Below are positions 1 to 11,112 of a stretch of 64,000 bases of DNA, in pieces. Source of the DNA: Ottelia alismoides (lineage: Eukaryota > Streptophyta > Magnoliopsida > Alismatales > Hydrocharitaceae); NCBI GenBank assembly GCA_037367405.1, contig JAZKJV010007258.1:62001-126000 (forward strand), given 5' to 3'. Every line of letters begins with the position of its first letter. Positions within the stretch are counted from its first letter, which is position 1. A program made the position numbers and the translations under genes. Below the pieces are notes generated by a model. It had not been told where the DNA came from and did not search any database. It saw only the letters and a program-made list of their open reading frames with translations.

Positions 1-1015
1 GATCATTCCCTATTCATACAGAAGACATCCAGAGTTATTATTGCAATTATGGTGTATGTAGATGATATCTTGATTACAGGTGATGATGGACAAGGAATTC
101 AGAGGGAGAAAGAAATGCTGGCTTGTGAATTTGTCACCAAGGATCTTGGAGTCCTAAGATATTTTCTGGGACTGGAGTTCGCCAAAAATCCTCATGCACT
201 GGTAATGACCCAGAGGAAATATGTCATTGACCTGTTGAGTGAAACATGAATGCTTGGATGTTGACCGACCACTACACTCATGGATCCGAGCATGAAGTTA
301 TATGATGATGACACTGATGAGGTGGATAAGAGAAGATACAGAGAACTGGTGGGAAAACTTCTTTATGTTACTGTTAACAGACCCGATATCTCTTTTGCTG
401 TTAGTCGGGTGAGCCATTTCATGGAGCAACCACGTCAGGTACATATGGATGCTATACATATGATATTCAAGTATCTTAAATCATCTCCAGGTGCAGGAGT
501 GTTGTACAAGAAAGTCAAGGAGATTGCTATTTCAGCGTGTGCAAATGCAGATTACGCAGGATGCCCCAAGGATAGGAAGTCCACCACTGGATTTGTTGTG
601 TATGTTAGAAACTCTCTCGTCTCATGGAGAAGCAAGAATCAAACTGTTGTAGCCAGATCCAGTGCTGAGTCTGAATATAGGGTTATGACCCAGGTCAGTA
701 TAGAAATGATGTGGGTGAAAGCTGTTCTTACATATCTATATAGAGAAGTCCCACTTCCTATGGCTCTGGAGTGTGACAATCAAGCTGCTATATTTATTAC
801 CAATAATCCACCATTTCATGAATGAAACAAGCACATTGAGGTTGATTGTCACTTTATACGAGATATGATTCAAAAGGGATTTATTTCTACATCTCATGTT
901 AGCTGAGGGGGACCAAACTGCAGATATCTTTACCAAGGCGTTACTTAGAGGGCCAATCCAGAAGTGCTCTTCTAAGCTGAGCATGATCGACATCTATGCT
1001 CCATCTTGAGGGGAG
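1..1015 (+). pseudogene. Ty1/copia pol fragment: reverse transcriptase end and RNase H
   Basis: The plus strand reads as the 3' part of copia pol. The RT active site YVDD lies near bases 55-66, followed by the T-x-RKY and MDPSMKLYDDD stretch, the RYRELVGKLLYVTVNRPDI block and the RNase H hallmarks ADADY-like (ANADYAGC), DRKSTTGF, SSAESEYR and LECDNQAA. The frame ends in the usual DIFTKAL and KLSMIDIYAPS tail just before the LTR. In-frame stops occur at 247 (TGA), about 262 (TGA, where relatives have Arg-Pro), about 823 and about 903, so it is dead. The 5' part lies outside the window. RNase H and RT copy element RNA into DNA in cytoplasmic particles; this copy cannot do so. Confidence 0.9.
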
Positions 1016-1160
1016 TGTAGAGATACATGTTATGTTATTTTGTACCATTTCATATTTATCTTTTCTTCTAGACTCTTGATGTAATTTACGCATAGGCTAC
1101 TCTCCTATATAAGAGAGCCTAGGGTGTATGGAATAAACTAGTCTCTTATTTTTCCCAACA
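1016..1160 (+). repeat. 3' LTR of short-LTR copia element (145 bp)
   Basis: The sequence starts TGTAGAGATA directly after the purine tract TTGAGGGGAG and ends CCCAACA, giving the canonical TG...CA ends. A TATA-like CTATATAAGAGAGCC lies in the middle and GGAATAAAC near the end; both recur in the LTRs at 2672, 12777, 15183 and 20402. No primer site follows it, so it is a 3' LTR. Confidence 0.85.
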
Positions 1161-2169
1161 AGAAGCTATATAGCTTCATGCCTCTGGCATCTACCCCTGA
1201 GCAACAGAAGACTTATCGGAATGCCACCATGGTTGGTGTGTTCTAGGCAGCCCTTGATCCTGAATATGTTGGCAGACTCTACTATTCCTCCAATGGAGGA
1301 AGCCTTTCGTAGGCTCAGTCAGATCACTGTTCCTACTTCCACTGCCAGTCAGACTTCTTCAGCAATGGCTACCTCTCGAGGTCAAGGAGGCACTTCTCAG
1401 TTTCATGGACGAGGACCTCACGACTAAGGAGGTCGTGTTCGTCAACCCTGCACCTTCTGCCATTGTTTTGGACACACTTAAGATACATGCTACTCTTAGC
1501 ATGGATTTCCTACCTCTGCTCGTGTGGCTTAGCAAATTGAGCCTCCAACTGCCTCCTCTATGGATTAGATGTTTGATGATCTTGTAGCACGATTGAAGGG
1601 CATTATACCTCTAGCCAGTCCTATCATTTATTCCTCAGCCTTTTGGAGTCACTCTGATGTGACTGCCTCAGCCTCACCAGTACTTCAAGCAGTACTTATG
1701 CACTCACTAGCACTTGTGGATTTGATGTCGTTGAATGGATTATGGATTCTGGTGCCATGCATCAATTGCGAGACATGGATCACATCATACAGACATGTCC
1801 CTCCCAAACGCACGATGGTTATTGTAGATGGGACTCGTTGCCCAATTACAGTACATGGGGGGATTAGTTTGACACCCTCTATGCATTTACAGAATGTGCT
1901 ACATGCACCTGACTTTTTTATGAATTTATTATCTATCAATCAGATTACAGAGGATTTAAATTGTCGAACTATTTTGACCCATCTTTACTTGTGTTTCAGG
2001 ACATCCTTACAGGCAAAGTGATTGGGTGTGGCCGTGAGCAAGATGGCCTCTATTGCTTAACCCAAACTCCATATGCTGACATTTCTTCTCTTTGTGCTGG
2101 ACCTGTCTCCTCCTTCATGTGGCACATGCGCTTTGATCATCTCCAGGTGCAAGATTTCTATTTAAAAGG
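1161..2169 (+). pseudogene. Ty1/copia gag, zinc knuckle, protease and pre-integrase fragment
   Basis: Fragment of the 5' half of a copia polyprotein spread over several frames. Visible in order: a gag segment with ALDPEYVGRL and PPMEEAFRRLSQITVP (1250-1340); a CCHC zinc knuckle, C-x2-C-x4-H-x4-C, at about 1448-1490 with one stop inside it; the protease motif WIMDSGA near 1740-1760; and a GAG-pre-integrase block, GREQDGLYCL then WHMRFDHL, at about 2025-2140. It then jumps straight into RNase H at about 2170, so integrase and RT have been lost by internal deletion. It begins right behind the LTR at 1016-1160 with no primer site, so it comes from a different element. Confidence 0.8.
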
Positions 2170-2671
2170 GGTGATTCTATGACTATCTCAGCATGCGCAG
2201 ATGCAGACTATGCATGATGCCCCATGGACAGGAAATCCACTTCAAGATTTGCTATATTCGTTGGAGATTCTCTCGTCTCATAGAAAAGTAAGAAGCACAC
2301 TGTTGTTGCTAGATCTAGTGCTGAATCTGAGTATCGAGCGATGTCACAAGCATGTACAAAGATGATGTGGTCTCAAGCAGTCCTAACCAACTTACATATA
2401 GATGTTTCTCTTCCAATGTCACTGGAATGCGATAATCAGGCCACACTATTCATTGCTAATAATCTCGCATTTCAAGAGAGGGCAAAGCATATTGAGGTTG
2501 ATTGTCATTATATATGCGACATGATTTAGAAGGGCTTCATGTCTATATCTCATGTCAGTTCAGGGGACCAGACGACAGACATCTTCACCAAAGCTCTACT
2601 TAGAGGGCCCTTCCAAAAGTGTTCATCCAAGCTGAGCATGATTGATATCTATGCTCCATCTTGAGGGGGAG
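2170..2671 (+). pseudogene. Ty1/copia RNase H remnant
   Basis: The C-terminal part of copia RNase H: ACADADYA, DRKSTSRFAIFVGDSLVS, TVVARSSAESEYRAMSQA, SLECDNQATLFIANN, HIEVDCHY, then DIFTKALLRGPFQKCSSKLSMIDIYAPS. Stops interrupt it at about 2215, 2281 and 2527. It is joined to the pre-integrase segment upstream by the internal deletion and ends at the purine tract TTGAGGGGGAG that primes plus-strand synthesis, followed by its own 3' LTR. Confidence 0.85.
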
Positions 2672-2813
2672 TGTCAAGATATGTTCTATATTTTTGTACC
2701 TTCATTACATATTTTCCTGTTCTTCTGTCTACTCTATGTAATTTGCACATAGGTCTCTCCCTATATAAGAGAGCTTAAGGCTCAAGGAATAAACAATTTT
2801 ACATTTTCTCGCA
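2672..2813 (+). repeat. 3' LTR of short-LTR copia element (142 bp)
   Basis: Begins TGTCAAGATA after TTGAGGGGGAG and ends TCTCGCA. It carries CCCTATATAAGAGAGC and GGAATAAACA like its relatives. It is clearly diverged from the LTR at 1016-1160, so the two are not the pair of a single insertion. Confidence 0.8.
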
Positions 2814-4148
2814 ATAGTGTACGGAGGCAATGCAACTAGAAATTCTCAATGGAAGTGGAAAAGGTTCCTCATTAAGATATGAGAGTGAGAAAGGAGTTGC
2901 CCCCTTGAGGACTAAAGATGAGACCCTATTGATGATGCAATATGAACAACATCCCCCCAGTGGGTTTTGGGAACCTTCATGTGAGTAAGCAATGTATGAA
3001 AAATGTTTAGAAGGTGGCATATTTTCCTTTCTGCTATCCCATTCTGTTGTGAGGTATATGGACAAGAGGTCTGGTAAAGGGTCCCATGAGTGGCAAAGAA
3101 AGATACCAAGTCATGTTTCATGAACTCAAGAGCATTGTCAGTCCTGATAGTTTGAATACATGTAAATAAAAATGTTTTAATAAGCTGAAGGAAAGTCTTG
3201 ACATTGTTATTAATTTCAGATTGCTCCTTGATCAAATAGACCCTCCTTGATCAAATAGACCCAAGAAGACATACTATAATCATCTATAAAAACAACAAAG
3301 TATCTATGGGGCGGCAATAGTATGAACAAGGCAAGGTCTCCAAATATCACAATGGATTAAAGAGAAAGATAATGATCGACGTGACTCAATCCTGGGTGGA
3401 AAAGAAGAATAATGGTATTTGCCAAACTGGCATGCTTTGCACTCAAAAGGTTTCAGAGATGACAATCAAGGAAACATATGAGAAAGATATTTGGAAGATG
3501 GGTGAACAAGCCGTAAATGCCACAGGAACGGGTCACCTCATACAGAGGTAGTATCTGCAAAGGTTGAGTCAACAAGGATATCAAGATTGTAAGGACCGTT
3601 CTTCTTTTGTCCCCCACCAAAAATTTGCATTGTTCGAATGTCCTGAAAATAATAATGAGACTCATCAAAAATCACTCGACAATTCAATTCAATATAAACC
3701 TTATGAACTGAGAAGAGGCTCAAAGGAAAATTTGGTGCATAGTAAATGCCAGAGAGCCTAAGCTTTGAGGAGAACTCCATATTTCCAATGGTCGTAGCAG
3801 GAGAATGAACACCGTTGGCTACCCAAACTGACTTCACAGTGGAAGAGGGTTGAGAAGAGGTCAGAAAACTACCTTCTCCAATCAAGTGAGTAGATGCACC
3901 AGAGTCAATTATTCAGGTTGATTCTAGTGCAGAGGCATGGTTGGCTACAATATCTGAGGTAGTAGCTAAATGCGTAGTAGAAGTAGTCTCCCTTGGAGTA
4001 GAGTTCTGTAAAAACTTCATTAGACGAGTGATAGAAGTGCCTTGTACCATCACAAAAGAAGTCAGGTACAAGGGCTTGGGCTCTGTTGATGTTATGGTGA
4101 TCATCTATGTCAAGAAAAAGTGACCCAAAGAATATATTTGTCTTGATC
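2814..4148 (-). pseudogene. Element I: Ty1/copia gag end, protease, pre-integrase and integrase
   Basis: Read on the minus strand, a copia polyprotein runs from about 4148 down to 2814. The protease active site IIDSGASTHLIG is at about 3920-3880, followed by WVANGVHSP and the YYAPNFPLSLFSVHKV block, then GPYNLDI of the pre-integrase region. Integrase shows TDNALEF, the catalytic-region signature SCPYTSQQNGIAERK at about 3090-3050, and C-terminal INRVSSLVLKGATPFS. Frameshifts and stops split it. It ends abruptly against the plus-strand LTR at 2672-2813, so RT and RNase H are missing. It probably belongs with the LTR and primer site at 5781-5956; a foreign LTR-like insert would then explain the gap in gag. 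Confidence 0.8.
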
Positions 4149-5288
4149 AAGCATCAAATGTCCTAACTGAACATCAAGGACAATTCATGACGATCGTCAT
4201 TCAGTTACATGCATATGTCAACATCCAAAACATTTCTAATCACCTAAATTTTCAAATTTAAAACCAAGAATCATAAGCCAATTTATTAGGGTCATAATCA
4301 GTAAGTAAATCTACTCAAGGGAATTTAAAGAAGACTCCCAAATCATGCAAGTTATTGGCCAACATTTACAACAACAAATCTGAAAATTTCAGTGGACAGT
4401 CCATGTATAGCCTCTTTAAGATGTTATAATCACATGCAATTTCGTATTTAACCCCATGAACTTAAGTCTACCTTAATGGGGTATTAATCAACATATGATT
4501 CTACCCAAGAGAACCCAAGAAAGATCCCAAAATACATGTCTAACTTGGATTAAAAGGAAGACACACAGATTCTGGCCACAATAAAAATTGTGCACATTAG
4601 TCTATTTTTCTCAATTTTTTTCAACCAAAAACCCCAAAACTAAGGCTTGATTTTAGATCTGGGATATAAGTGATAAAAACTCTACATATGGCAGCAAGAG
4701 AAGGGCTAAATTTGTACCTCAAATCAAGCTTCAAAAGCTTGAAGAAGAACTTCTCAAGAACAAGGTTGGGCTGTCTACACCTTGAGCTTAAAGGCTTGAT
4801 TTTTCTTCTTCTTTGGCCTTTGATCTTACATGCAACACTTGATCCACATTCCTCTCTTCCACAGCTTTGATTTGAGCCCAAGAACTCAAAATTTGGTGGA
4901 GAAATGAGGGAGAAAACTAAGAAACAAGATGGAGCTCAATGGAATTTCGGCTATGGGGGAAGAGAGCTCCAAGTTTTCAAGATGAAGAAGATGAAGTGGA
5001 GATGAAGGGGTGGCGCCTATGGGTGCTTATACCCTTGGGAAAATTACATCATAATCCCCACCAACTCTTCCTATTTGCACATAAGGCCCACCTATGAATA
5101 GTAATCACATTACTAATCATACTTAGCCACTTAATCACCTCTAGCCACAATTCCACAATTAGCCACTAATGGCATCTTAATTTTCCATACTTAATCACAA
5201 TTAAATTCTTAAATTTTAAAGCCAGTCAAACTCACTAATTATTCATCATCTTGGACTTAATTGGTCATTAGAAATTAGGGATGTTACA
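4149..5288 (-). repeat. Probable Ty3/gypsy-type solo LTR inside element I
   Basis: About 1.1 kb without coding signal separates the copia gag end (4148) from the copia leader (5289). The right edge reads GGGATGTTACA, which on the minus strand is TGTAACATCCC, a start typical of Tekay/Del-like gypsy LTRs. Inside are stretches common in such LTRs (Glu/Lys-rich A-rich runs, a GATGGAGCTC block, and TAATCACATTACTAATC near 5100). I could not fix the left edge or find a target duplication, so family and left limit are inference. Confidence 0.4.
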
Positions 5289-5780
5289 TGTAAAGACCTA
5301 GGAGTCGCGCGAGAGGACTCAGAAGCTTCCAATGGAACAGATGAATCTTGACGACTGGTGAAGGAGGGTTCCAAGCCTTGTGGCGACAAGAAGAAGGGAT
5401 CCAGACGACCGGGCGATGCAACAAAGAGGCTGCAATGGGTCTCCATGTTGTTGTCCAGGCCCCGACGACGACAAAACATGGGCTATGATCCTTGCAACAT
5501 CACACAGGAGGGTCTAAGACCTGTAGGCAGCAAAAGAGGGGCTCCAGGTCAGTTCCAGGGGTCTAGCAATGCACGCAAGGGGCTCTCAAGGATCCGTAGA
5601 TGTTGCAACTGGGGGTAACCGTCCCTACGATAGTGCGCAGAATGCCTCCAAATCTTGTAGGATGACCTTCTTGGCCTTGCGTGGGGCGCTATGTCATGTA
5701 GAGGGCCCGTGCAAGGGAAGCATGTAAGGGCTAGCGGTGGTGACAGGGAGATTAGGTCAGAACCTCGATCTAGGACCGTT
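5289..5780 (-). other. Element I: leader and possible gag start
   Basis: GC-rich segment directly inside the primer site of element I. On the minus strand a 77-codon frame starts MFCRRRGLDNNMETHCSLF (5479) but matches nothing I recognise. By position it is the untranslated leader plus the start of gag. It is interrupted at 5288 by the putative gypsy LTR. Confidence 0.45.
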
Positions 5781-5792
5781 GCTTTGATACCA
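5781..5792 (-). other. Primer binding site of element I
   Basis: On the minus strand this reads TGGTATCAAAGC, one mismatch from TGGTATCAGAGC, the complement of the 3' end of plant initiator-Met tRNA used by most copia elements. It sits immediately inside the LTR at 5793-5956 and shows that this is the 5' LTR of a minus-strand element running toward lower coordinates. Confidence 0.75.
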
Positions 5793-5956
5793 TGTGGAGA
5801 AGAATGATAGAATGAATGACTTGTTTTATTCAGGGTATCTTGAGTTTTTTATATAGCACGAAACCCTAAAGAACCAATTAGGAGAAATTACATAAAAGAC
5901 CCCGAAGGGTTAACAACTCCATAAATAGCCTAACGAAATAACTCAAACACTTATCA
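5793..5956 (-). repeat. Element I 5' LTR (164 bp)
   Basis: On the minus strand it starts TGATAAGTGTTTGAG and ends CTCCACA, next to the primer site. TATATAAAAAAC is present on the minus strand near 5850 as a likely TATA box. The matching 3' LTR is not seen because the element is cut off at 2814. Confidence 0.65.
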
Positions 5957-6224
5957 CTCTCTTTCCTTTTGTTTTTTAAACTTCACTTCATTTTTTATTT
6001 TTAATCGACGGACTTTGGACATGCAAAGGAAAACATGCCCAAGTACATTATTTGAATCGCCTCTTTATCTCTTTCAATGGTTTTCCGTGATATCTGATAT
6101 TGCACCACCTCCACTCATGATCTCACTACATTGCCATTTCCTCGTGACCTTTGCACTACTTTTTTATTGCCTTTATCTAGTGTTCGAGGCCTACGTAGGC
6201 CACATCATTGCACTATTTTAGCGC
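5957..6224. other. Unassigned spacer
   Basis: About 270 bp between two unrelated copia LTRs. T-rich on the left. A 68-codon plus frame (6015-6221) is hydrophobic and matches no family I know. I see nothing supportable here. Confidence 0.3.
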
Positions 6225-6364
6225 TGTGGAAAAGAATGAGAGGAAGGAATTGCTTGCTTATTCCAGATGTCTAGGGATCCTTACATAGGACAAAACCCTA
6301 GAGAGCTCAATGTGAGAAGTACATAAATGCCCCTAACGGGGTTACAATTTAATAACTATTAACA
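6225..6364 (-). repeat. Element E 3' LTR (140 bp)
   Basis: On the minus strand it starts TGTTAATAG directly after the purine tract CCAACTTGAGGGGAG (6379-6365) and ends TTCCACA at 6225. The purine tract and the RNase H tail beside it show that it is the 3' LTR of minus-strand element E. Confidence 0.8.
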
Positions 6365-6379
6365 CTCCCCTCAAGTTGG

Positions 6380-6751
6380 AGCATATTTATCAATCATGCC
6401 CAACATGGAGACAATACACAAGAGGAGCTTCTTGGGTAAGGCCTTTGTGAATATATCTGCAAGCTGAAGATCTGTGGTGACGTGAGGAGTAGTAATCTTT
6501 CCAATTCTAACATCATTACGAATAAAATGGCAGTCAATCTTTATATGCTTGGTTTGCTCATGGAACATGAGATTCGTGGCAATATATGTATCAGATTTGT
6601 TGTCACAGTATAGTGGAATAGGAGTGGTGACAACAATGCCTAGTTCCTACAAAAAAGTCAATAGCCACATGATCTCACATGTAGCTTGAGACAACGCCCT
6701 ATATTCTGCTTCCGCACTGGATCAAGATATACCAATCTGTTTCTTGCTTCT
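6380..6751 (-). pseudogene. Element E: RNase H C-terminal half
   Basis: Continues the frame of the RT ORF upstream after a stop that replaces the Trp of the usual W-x-S-K-K motif. Visible on the minus strand: SSAEAEYRALSQA, LYCDNKSDTYIA, FHEQTKHIKIDCHFI and DLQLADIFTKALPK, then GMIDKYAP before the purine tract. At least one more stop falls near 6650. Confidence 0.8.
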
Positions 6752-7837
6752 CTAAGTAAAAAGGTTACCTCCAACCATCATAGCATATCCTTTGGTGGAG
6801 CATCGATCCTCTAACGAGCTTGCATAATCAACATCAACATATACGATAACATCGGTGTATCCTTTTGCTGCATAAAAGATACCATGACCCGATGATTCCT
6901 TCAAGTACTGTAGAATATGGAGAACATCCGGCCATTGACTATAACTAGGTTGCTCCATGGTTTGGCTAGCTCTGCTCATTGCATATGAAATATCCGATCT
7001 AGTGACAGTGAGGTAAAAAGGTGTACCAACCAGACTTTTGTATCGAGTAACATCTTCGAAGATAGGATAATATGATGTAGAGTGTTTCTTTAGATCAGCA
7101 GCAAAACCAGAGGGCTTGCATCCAAGTGATCCAGCTTCAGTAAGGATGTCTAGACAATATTTTCTTTGTGAGAGATGAAGGCCCTCTATTGTACGTGGTA
7201 CTTCTATGCCCACGAAATAGCGTAGTGGTTGAAGGTCCTTAGTAATGAACAACTTTTGGAGAAAGTCCTTGGTCTCTATTACCCCTTTATCATCGTCACC
7301 TGTTACAACCATATCATCTACACAGACATCAAGAACAACAGTACCAATTGTTCGTCTCCTGACAAACACAAAATAGTGAGAATTTATTCTCTGAAAGCCA
7401 ATAGTATTGATATCTATACTAAGTCTATCGAACCATGCCCTTGGGCTGTTTTTCAGACCATATATTACTGTACAAAATCGATATACACACTCCCTCTCGA
7501 CTTCATAACCCAGAGGTTGTATCATGTACACCTCCTCATCAAGATCTCCATATAGGAATGCATGTTTCACGTCTAACTGAAAGATTGGCCAGGCTTTATT
7601 AGCTGCCACAGAAAGGATAGTCCTTATAGATCCCATTCGTGTAATCGGTGAGAATGTGTCAAAGTAATCCATTCCATATGTCTGAGTAAAGTCTTTGGCC
7701 ATTGGACGAGCTTTCAATCTGCTAATGGATCCGTCTAGTGATTGTTTGGTCGTGAAGATCCATCTGCATGCCACTGGTCTAATCCCCTTTGGACATTGCA
7801 CTAGATCCCATGTCCCTCTAGAAGTAAGAGCATCCAT
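6752..7837 (-). pseudogene. Element E: reverse transcriptase and RNase H N-terminal part (361 codons open)
   Basis: The longest intact coding stretch in the window. It opens at MDALTSRGTWDLV with the RVT_2 landmarks in order: GIRPVACRWIFTTKQ, KDFTQTYGMDYFDTFSP, ILSVAANKAWPIFQLDVKHAFLYGDLDEEVYM, YGLKNSPRAWF, the active site VCVDDMVVTGDDD (Tyr of YVDD replaced by Cys, both aspartates kept), LSQRKYCLDIL, YKSLVGTPFYLTVTRSDISYA, and the RNase H start YVDVDYASSLEDRCSTKGY. The frame ends TAG just after GGNLFT, where relatives have Trp. RT copies element RNA in virus-like particles. Neighbouring gag, PR and IN are frameshifted, so this is a pseudogene although the RT domain itself looks nearly complete. 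Confidence 0.9.
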
Positions 7838-8960
7838 CTCGTTATTTATGGCATGTCGCCATCCTGGATCTTGTAATGCCCTATGGTGGTTTATCGGAAT
7901 GAAATAGTCATGAGAGCATCTGCATATCTTCTATCAGTGGATGATAAACTAGCAGTAGAAGTACAAAAGTACATTGCCTCTTGGTTCTGCGTAGAGCAAT
8001 GGGAAGCTCTTGTGGATCTTTCGGGACAATAGTGGAGGGGACATTTGGAGAAGGCATATCATCCTGCAACAATGAAATATGTAAATGGACCTCTAGAGGT
8101 GGAGAAGTTTGTTTTCGCTTATAGACAATAAGTGAAGGTGAGAGATTAAGAGGAATATCTATAACAGATTGAGTGAAGAAGTTGGCTTGCTCAAAAAAGG
8201 TTACATCTACTGAGATATAATAACGATGTCTGTTGGACCATAACACCTATAACCTTTTTGAGTACGCGAATAAACTTGGAAAACCCAATTGGTTGCACAA
8301 GGAGAAAGTTTGTCTGTATTGTGAAAATTATGAACAAATGCCACATATCCAAAAATTCACAAGGGTAGGGGAAAATGTGGCTCGGTTGGGTAAAGCAAGG
8401 AGACTGGAGTGGATCCATTTAGGGTTGGAGAAGGAACTCCATTGATAATATGGACAACAATCAGGATAACATCACCCCCAATAAATTTTAGGAATTTTCA
8501 TCTATGTGAGTAGGGAGTGGGCAATATTTAATAGATGTATGAGTTTCCTTTTCGCTACCCGTTTGCTGCGATGTGTAAGGACATGATGTTTGATGAATGA
8601 TGCCCTGAGATGTAAAGAAGTTTATTAGATCATGTTGAGTAAATTCCAATGCATTACCAGATCAAAAAATTTGAATACTAGAGAAAATATTCCTGACTTA
8701 ATGGAAGAAATTCTTCACAATATTATTAATCTCCGAGCGTTCTTTTATTAGATAGACCCAAGATGATTGACTGTAATCATCAACAAAAATGATAAAGTAC
8801 TTATATCCACTCAACGTACAGACCGGACATGGTCCCTAAATATCACAATGGACTAATGAGAAGGGGTTTTCACGACGAGGTTCAGTACGAGCATGGATAG
8901 ATGCTCGATGATGTTTCCTGAATTGACACACCTCACATTCAAATGGTTTGAGTGTAGAAA
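7838..8960 (-). pseudogene. Element E: integrase remnant and IN-RT linker
   Basis: Minus-strand pieces of copia integrase in shifted frames: RSDNALEFTQHDLINFF, then SCPYTSQQ near 8590-8560; the region of the usual GYSRTQKGYRCY motif is garbled around 8290-8240; HRYYISVDVTFFEQANFF opens the 112-codon frame at 8246-7908, followed by a Ser/Pro-rich linker with PSLIVYKRKQTSPPLEV. Several frameshifts make this non-functional. Confidence 0.8.
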
Positions 8961-9705
8961 GTTCGGAGAATATTAAAGAGAGAGCTTTAGCAGACAGATG
9001 ATCGAGGTGAAGATGCCAAAGAAGAGGATCATTGGATATACATGAAACACCAGTAAAACCAAAATCAGAGGGGATATCAAGATAATAGAGCCTGCTCTTC
9101 TCATGTTCCCCACTAAAAATATGTCTTGTCCGGATGTCCTGAAAATAATAACAGAACTTGTCAAATATAACTCAACAATCAAGTTCTATGCACAACTTGT
9201 GATCAAATAAGAGACTAAGCGAAAAATCTGGGGCACAGTGAACTCCGGTAAGCCAAAGTTTGAAGGAAAACTCCATAATTCCCATAATAGTAATAGGTGA
9301 ATGAGCTCCATTTGCAACACGGACAGTCTTCACAAAGGAAGACGAATCTGAGGAGGTAAGAAGACTACCCTCCCTCTCTTGTCAGATGTGTTGAGGCACC
9401 CGAATAAATGATCCTTGCAGGTCTGGAAGCAGAGGCAAAGTTGGCAATCGTACCTGAAGTAGTGTCCAGACCGACAGTGGGAGTAGAAGTACTACTGTTA
9501 CTATTAGAGTTCTGCAGTAGCTGAAAAAGACGAGCATATTTAGATGCAGTGAATGATGTCTGACTATCAGAAGGCTGACCGTGAGAGGTGTCTACAGTAT
9601 CATATGAGCCTTCGTGTAAGGCTAGTTCAATGGCAATGTTGGCATTGGAAGTTTGCTAAATTTCTCCCAGCAACACTCTTGTTAAGGGAAAAGATTGAAT
9701 CAACG
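8961..9705 (-). pseudogene. Element E: gag end, protease and pre-integrase remnant
   Basis: Minus strand, descending: a gag tail near 9620-9480 (DTVDTSHGQPSDSQTSFTAS, Ser/Asn/Thr-rich), then the protease motif reading IIYSGASTHL at about 9420-9390, where the catalytic Asp codon GAT has become TAT (Tyr). VRVANGAHSPITIMG and the CAPDFSLSLL block follow, then YYFQDIRT and LYYLDIPSDF of the pre-integrase region and a WHLHLDHLSAKAL stretch (HHCC-like) at about 9020-8980. The element stops at about 9705 against element F; its 5' LTR is missing. Confidence 0.75.
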
Positions 9706-10167
9706 ATAAGACCTTTTTGTATCATGTCACGAGTGTAGTGACCGTTCACCTCTATGTGGGTTGGGTTGTTGGCAATGAAAAGAGAGACCTAATTATCACA
9801 TTGGAGGTGCATATGGAGAGGCATCTCTATAGTCAAGTCAGTAAGAACAGATCTGACCCACATCATCTTAGTGTTGGCCTGCGCCATGGCCCTATATTCT
9901 GACTTAGCATTTGATCTAGCAACCACAATCTACTTCTTACTCTTCCACGAAACAAGAGAATTCCCTATGAATACAATAAAGCCTGATGTATACTTTCTAT
10001 CCTTTGGACACCCATCATAATCTGCATTTGCACATGTTCTAACTGAGAGAGTTGTGCTCTTCTAAAAAGAAGTCCCGTACTAGGTGAAGTCTTCATATAT
10101 CTCATAAATATATGAACTGCATCCATATGTGCATGTCTGGGCTACTCCATAAATTCACTCACTTTGA
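9706..10167 (-). pseudogene. Element F: RNase H remnant
   Basis: Minus-strand RNase H in several frames: CANADYDGCPKDRKYTSGF-like from about 10040, SWKSKK, VVARSNAKSEYRAMAQA at about 9930-9880, TKMMWVRSVLTDL, LQCDN and NGHYTRDMIQKG ending at about 9706. It is cut by the junction with element E; no 3' LTR is present. Confidence 0.75.
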
Positions 10168-11112
10168 TCACACAAAGGATATGTCGGGCATAGTAATAGT
10201 CACATATAGTAGCTTGCCAACAAGCTCTCTGTACCTCCTCTTGTTGACCTCCTCATTATCAGCATCATAGAGCTTCATGCTCAGGTCAATAGGAGTGGTG
10301 GCCGGTCTGCAATCTGCCATGCATGTCTTTGAAAGATCTATAACATACTTCCTCTGGGTCATCACAAGACCTCGATGGTTCCTGGCAAACTCCAGTCCAA
10401 GGAAGTAACGAACATGTCCAAGGTCCTTGGTCACAAATTGCTGACCTAGGATGTCTTTGACACCCTGAATGCCTTGCTCGTCATCCCCTGTAACAATAAT
10501 GTCATCAACATAAACAAGAATGACAATAGTACCTCTCTGGGTCTTTTGCATAAACAAGGAGTGATCAACATTCGATCGCACAAACCTCTGCTGCTCTATC
10601 AAATATGAGAGCTTCTGGAACCATGCACTTGGACTCTGCTTAAGGCTATAGATAACCTTGTGTAGCCTGCAAACCTTCTGACACTCCCCCTCAGAAGTAA
10701 ACCCAGGTGGCTGCTGCATATAGATCTCCTGTAAATCACCATAGAGGAAGACGTTCTTCACATCAAGCTCGTAGTGGGGCCAATCTCATGTTATAGCAAC
10801 AGAAAGTAAAATATGAAGTGTAGAATGTCTGGCAACCGGAGAGAAAGTATGCTGATAATCATCCCCATATGTCTGGGTGAACTCTTATGCCACAAGTCTC
10901 GCCTTATAGCGATCCACACTTCCATCTGCACGGTGTTTCATAGTGAACACCCATGTACATCCCATAACGGATGCGTCAACTGGAGCAGAAACAAGGCTCC
11001 ACGTACCACGTGGCTGTCGTGCGACCATCTCCTCTTCCATGGCCAACCTCCACTGACTGTCCCTAAGAGCCTCCTGATATTTTCGTGGTATCTCCATGGG
11101 TGATAGTGCCAA
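10168..11112 (-). pseudogene. Element F: reverse transcriptase
   Basis: A near-complete RVT_2 domain in one reading frame with two stops. From 11112: PMEIPRKYQEALRDSQWRLA, EEMVARQPRGTWSLV, GCTWVFTMKHRADGSVDRYKARLVA, stop (about 10887), EFTQTYGDDY, HTFSPVAR, stop near 10785, ELDVKNVFLYGDLQEIYMQQPPGF, LHKVIYSLKQSPSAWFQKL, then VILVYVDDIIVTGDDEQG with an intact YVDD catalytic motif, FVTKDLGHVRYFLGLEF, MTQRKYVIDL, YRELVGKLLYVTITMPDISF. It matches the fragment at 1-1015 closely in wording, so the two are the same lineage. A shift at about 10761 divides the two long frames. Confidence 0.88.

Noticed and set aside
4621..4881. Open frames on both strands at 4621-4881
   Set aside because: No domain; inside the probable gypsy LTR; overlapping frames on both strands are typical of non-coding sequence.
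7229..7555. 108-codon plus-strand frame
   Set aside because: Shadow of the element E reverse transcriptase on the other strand.
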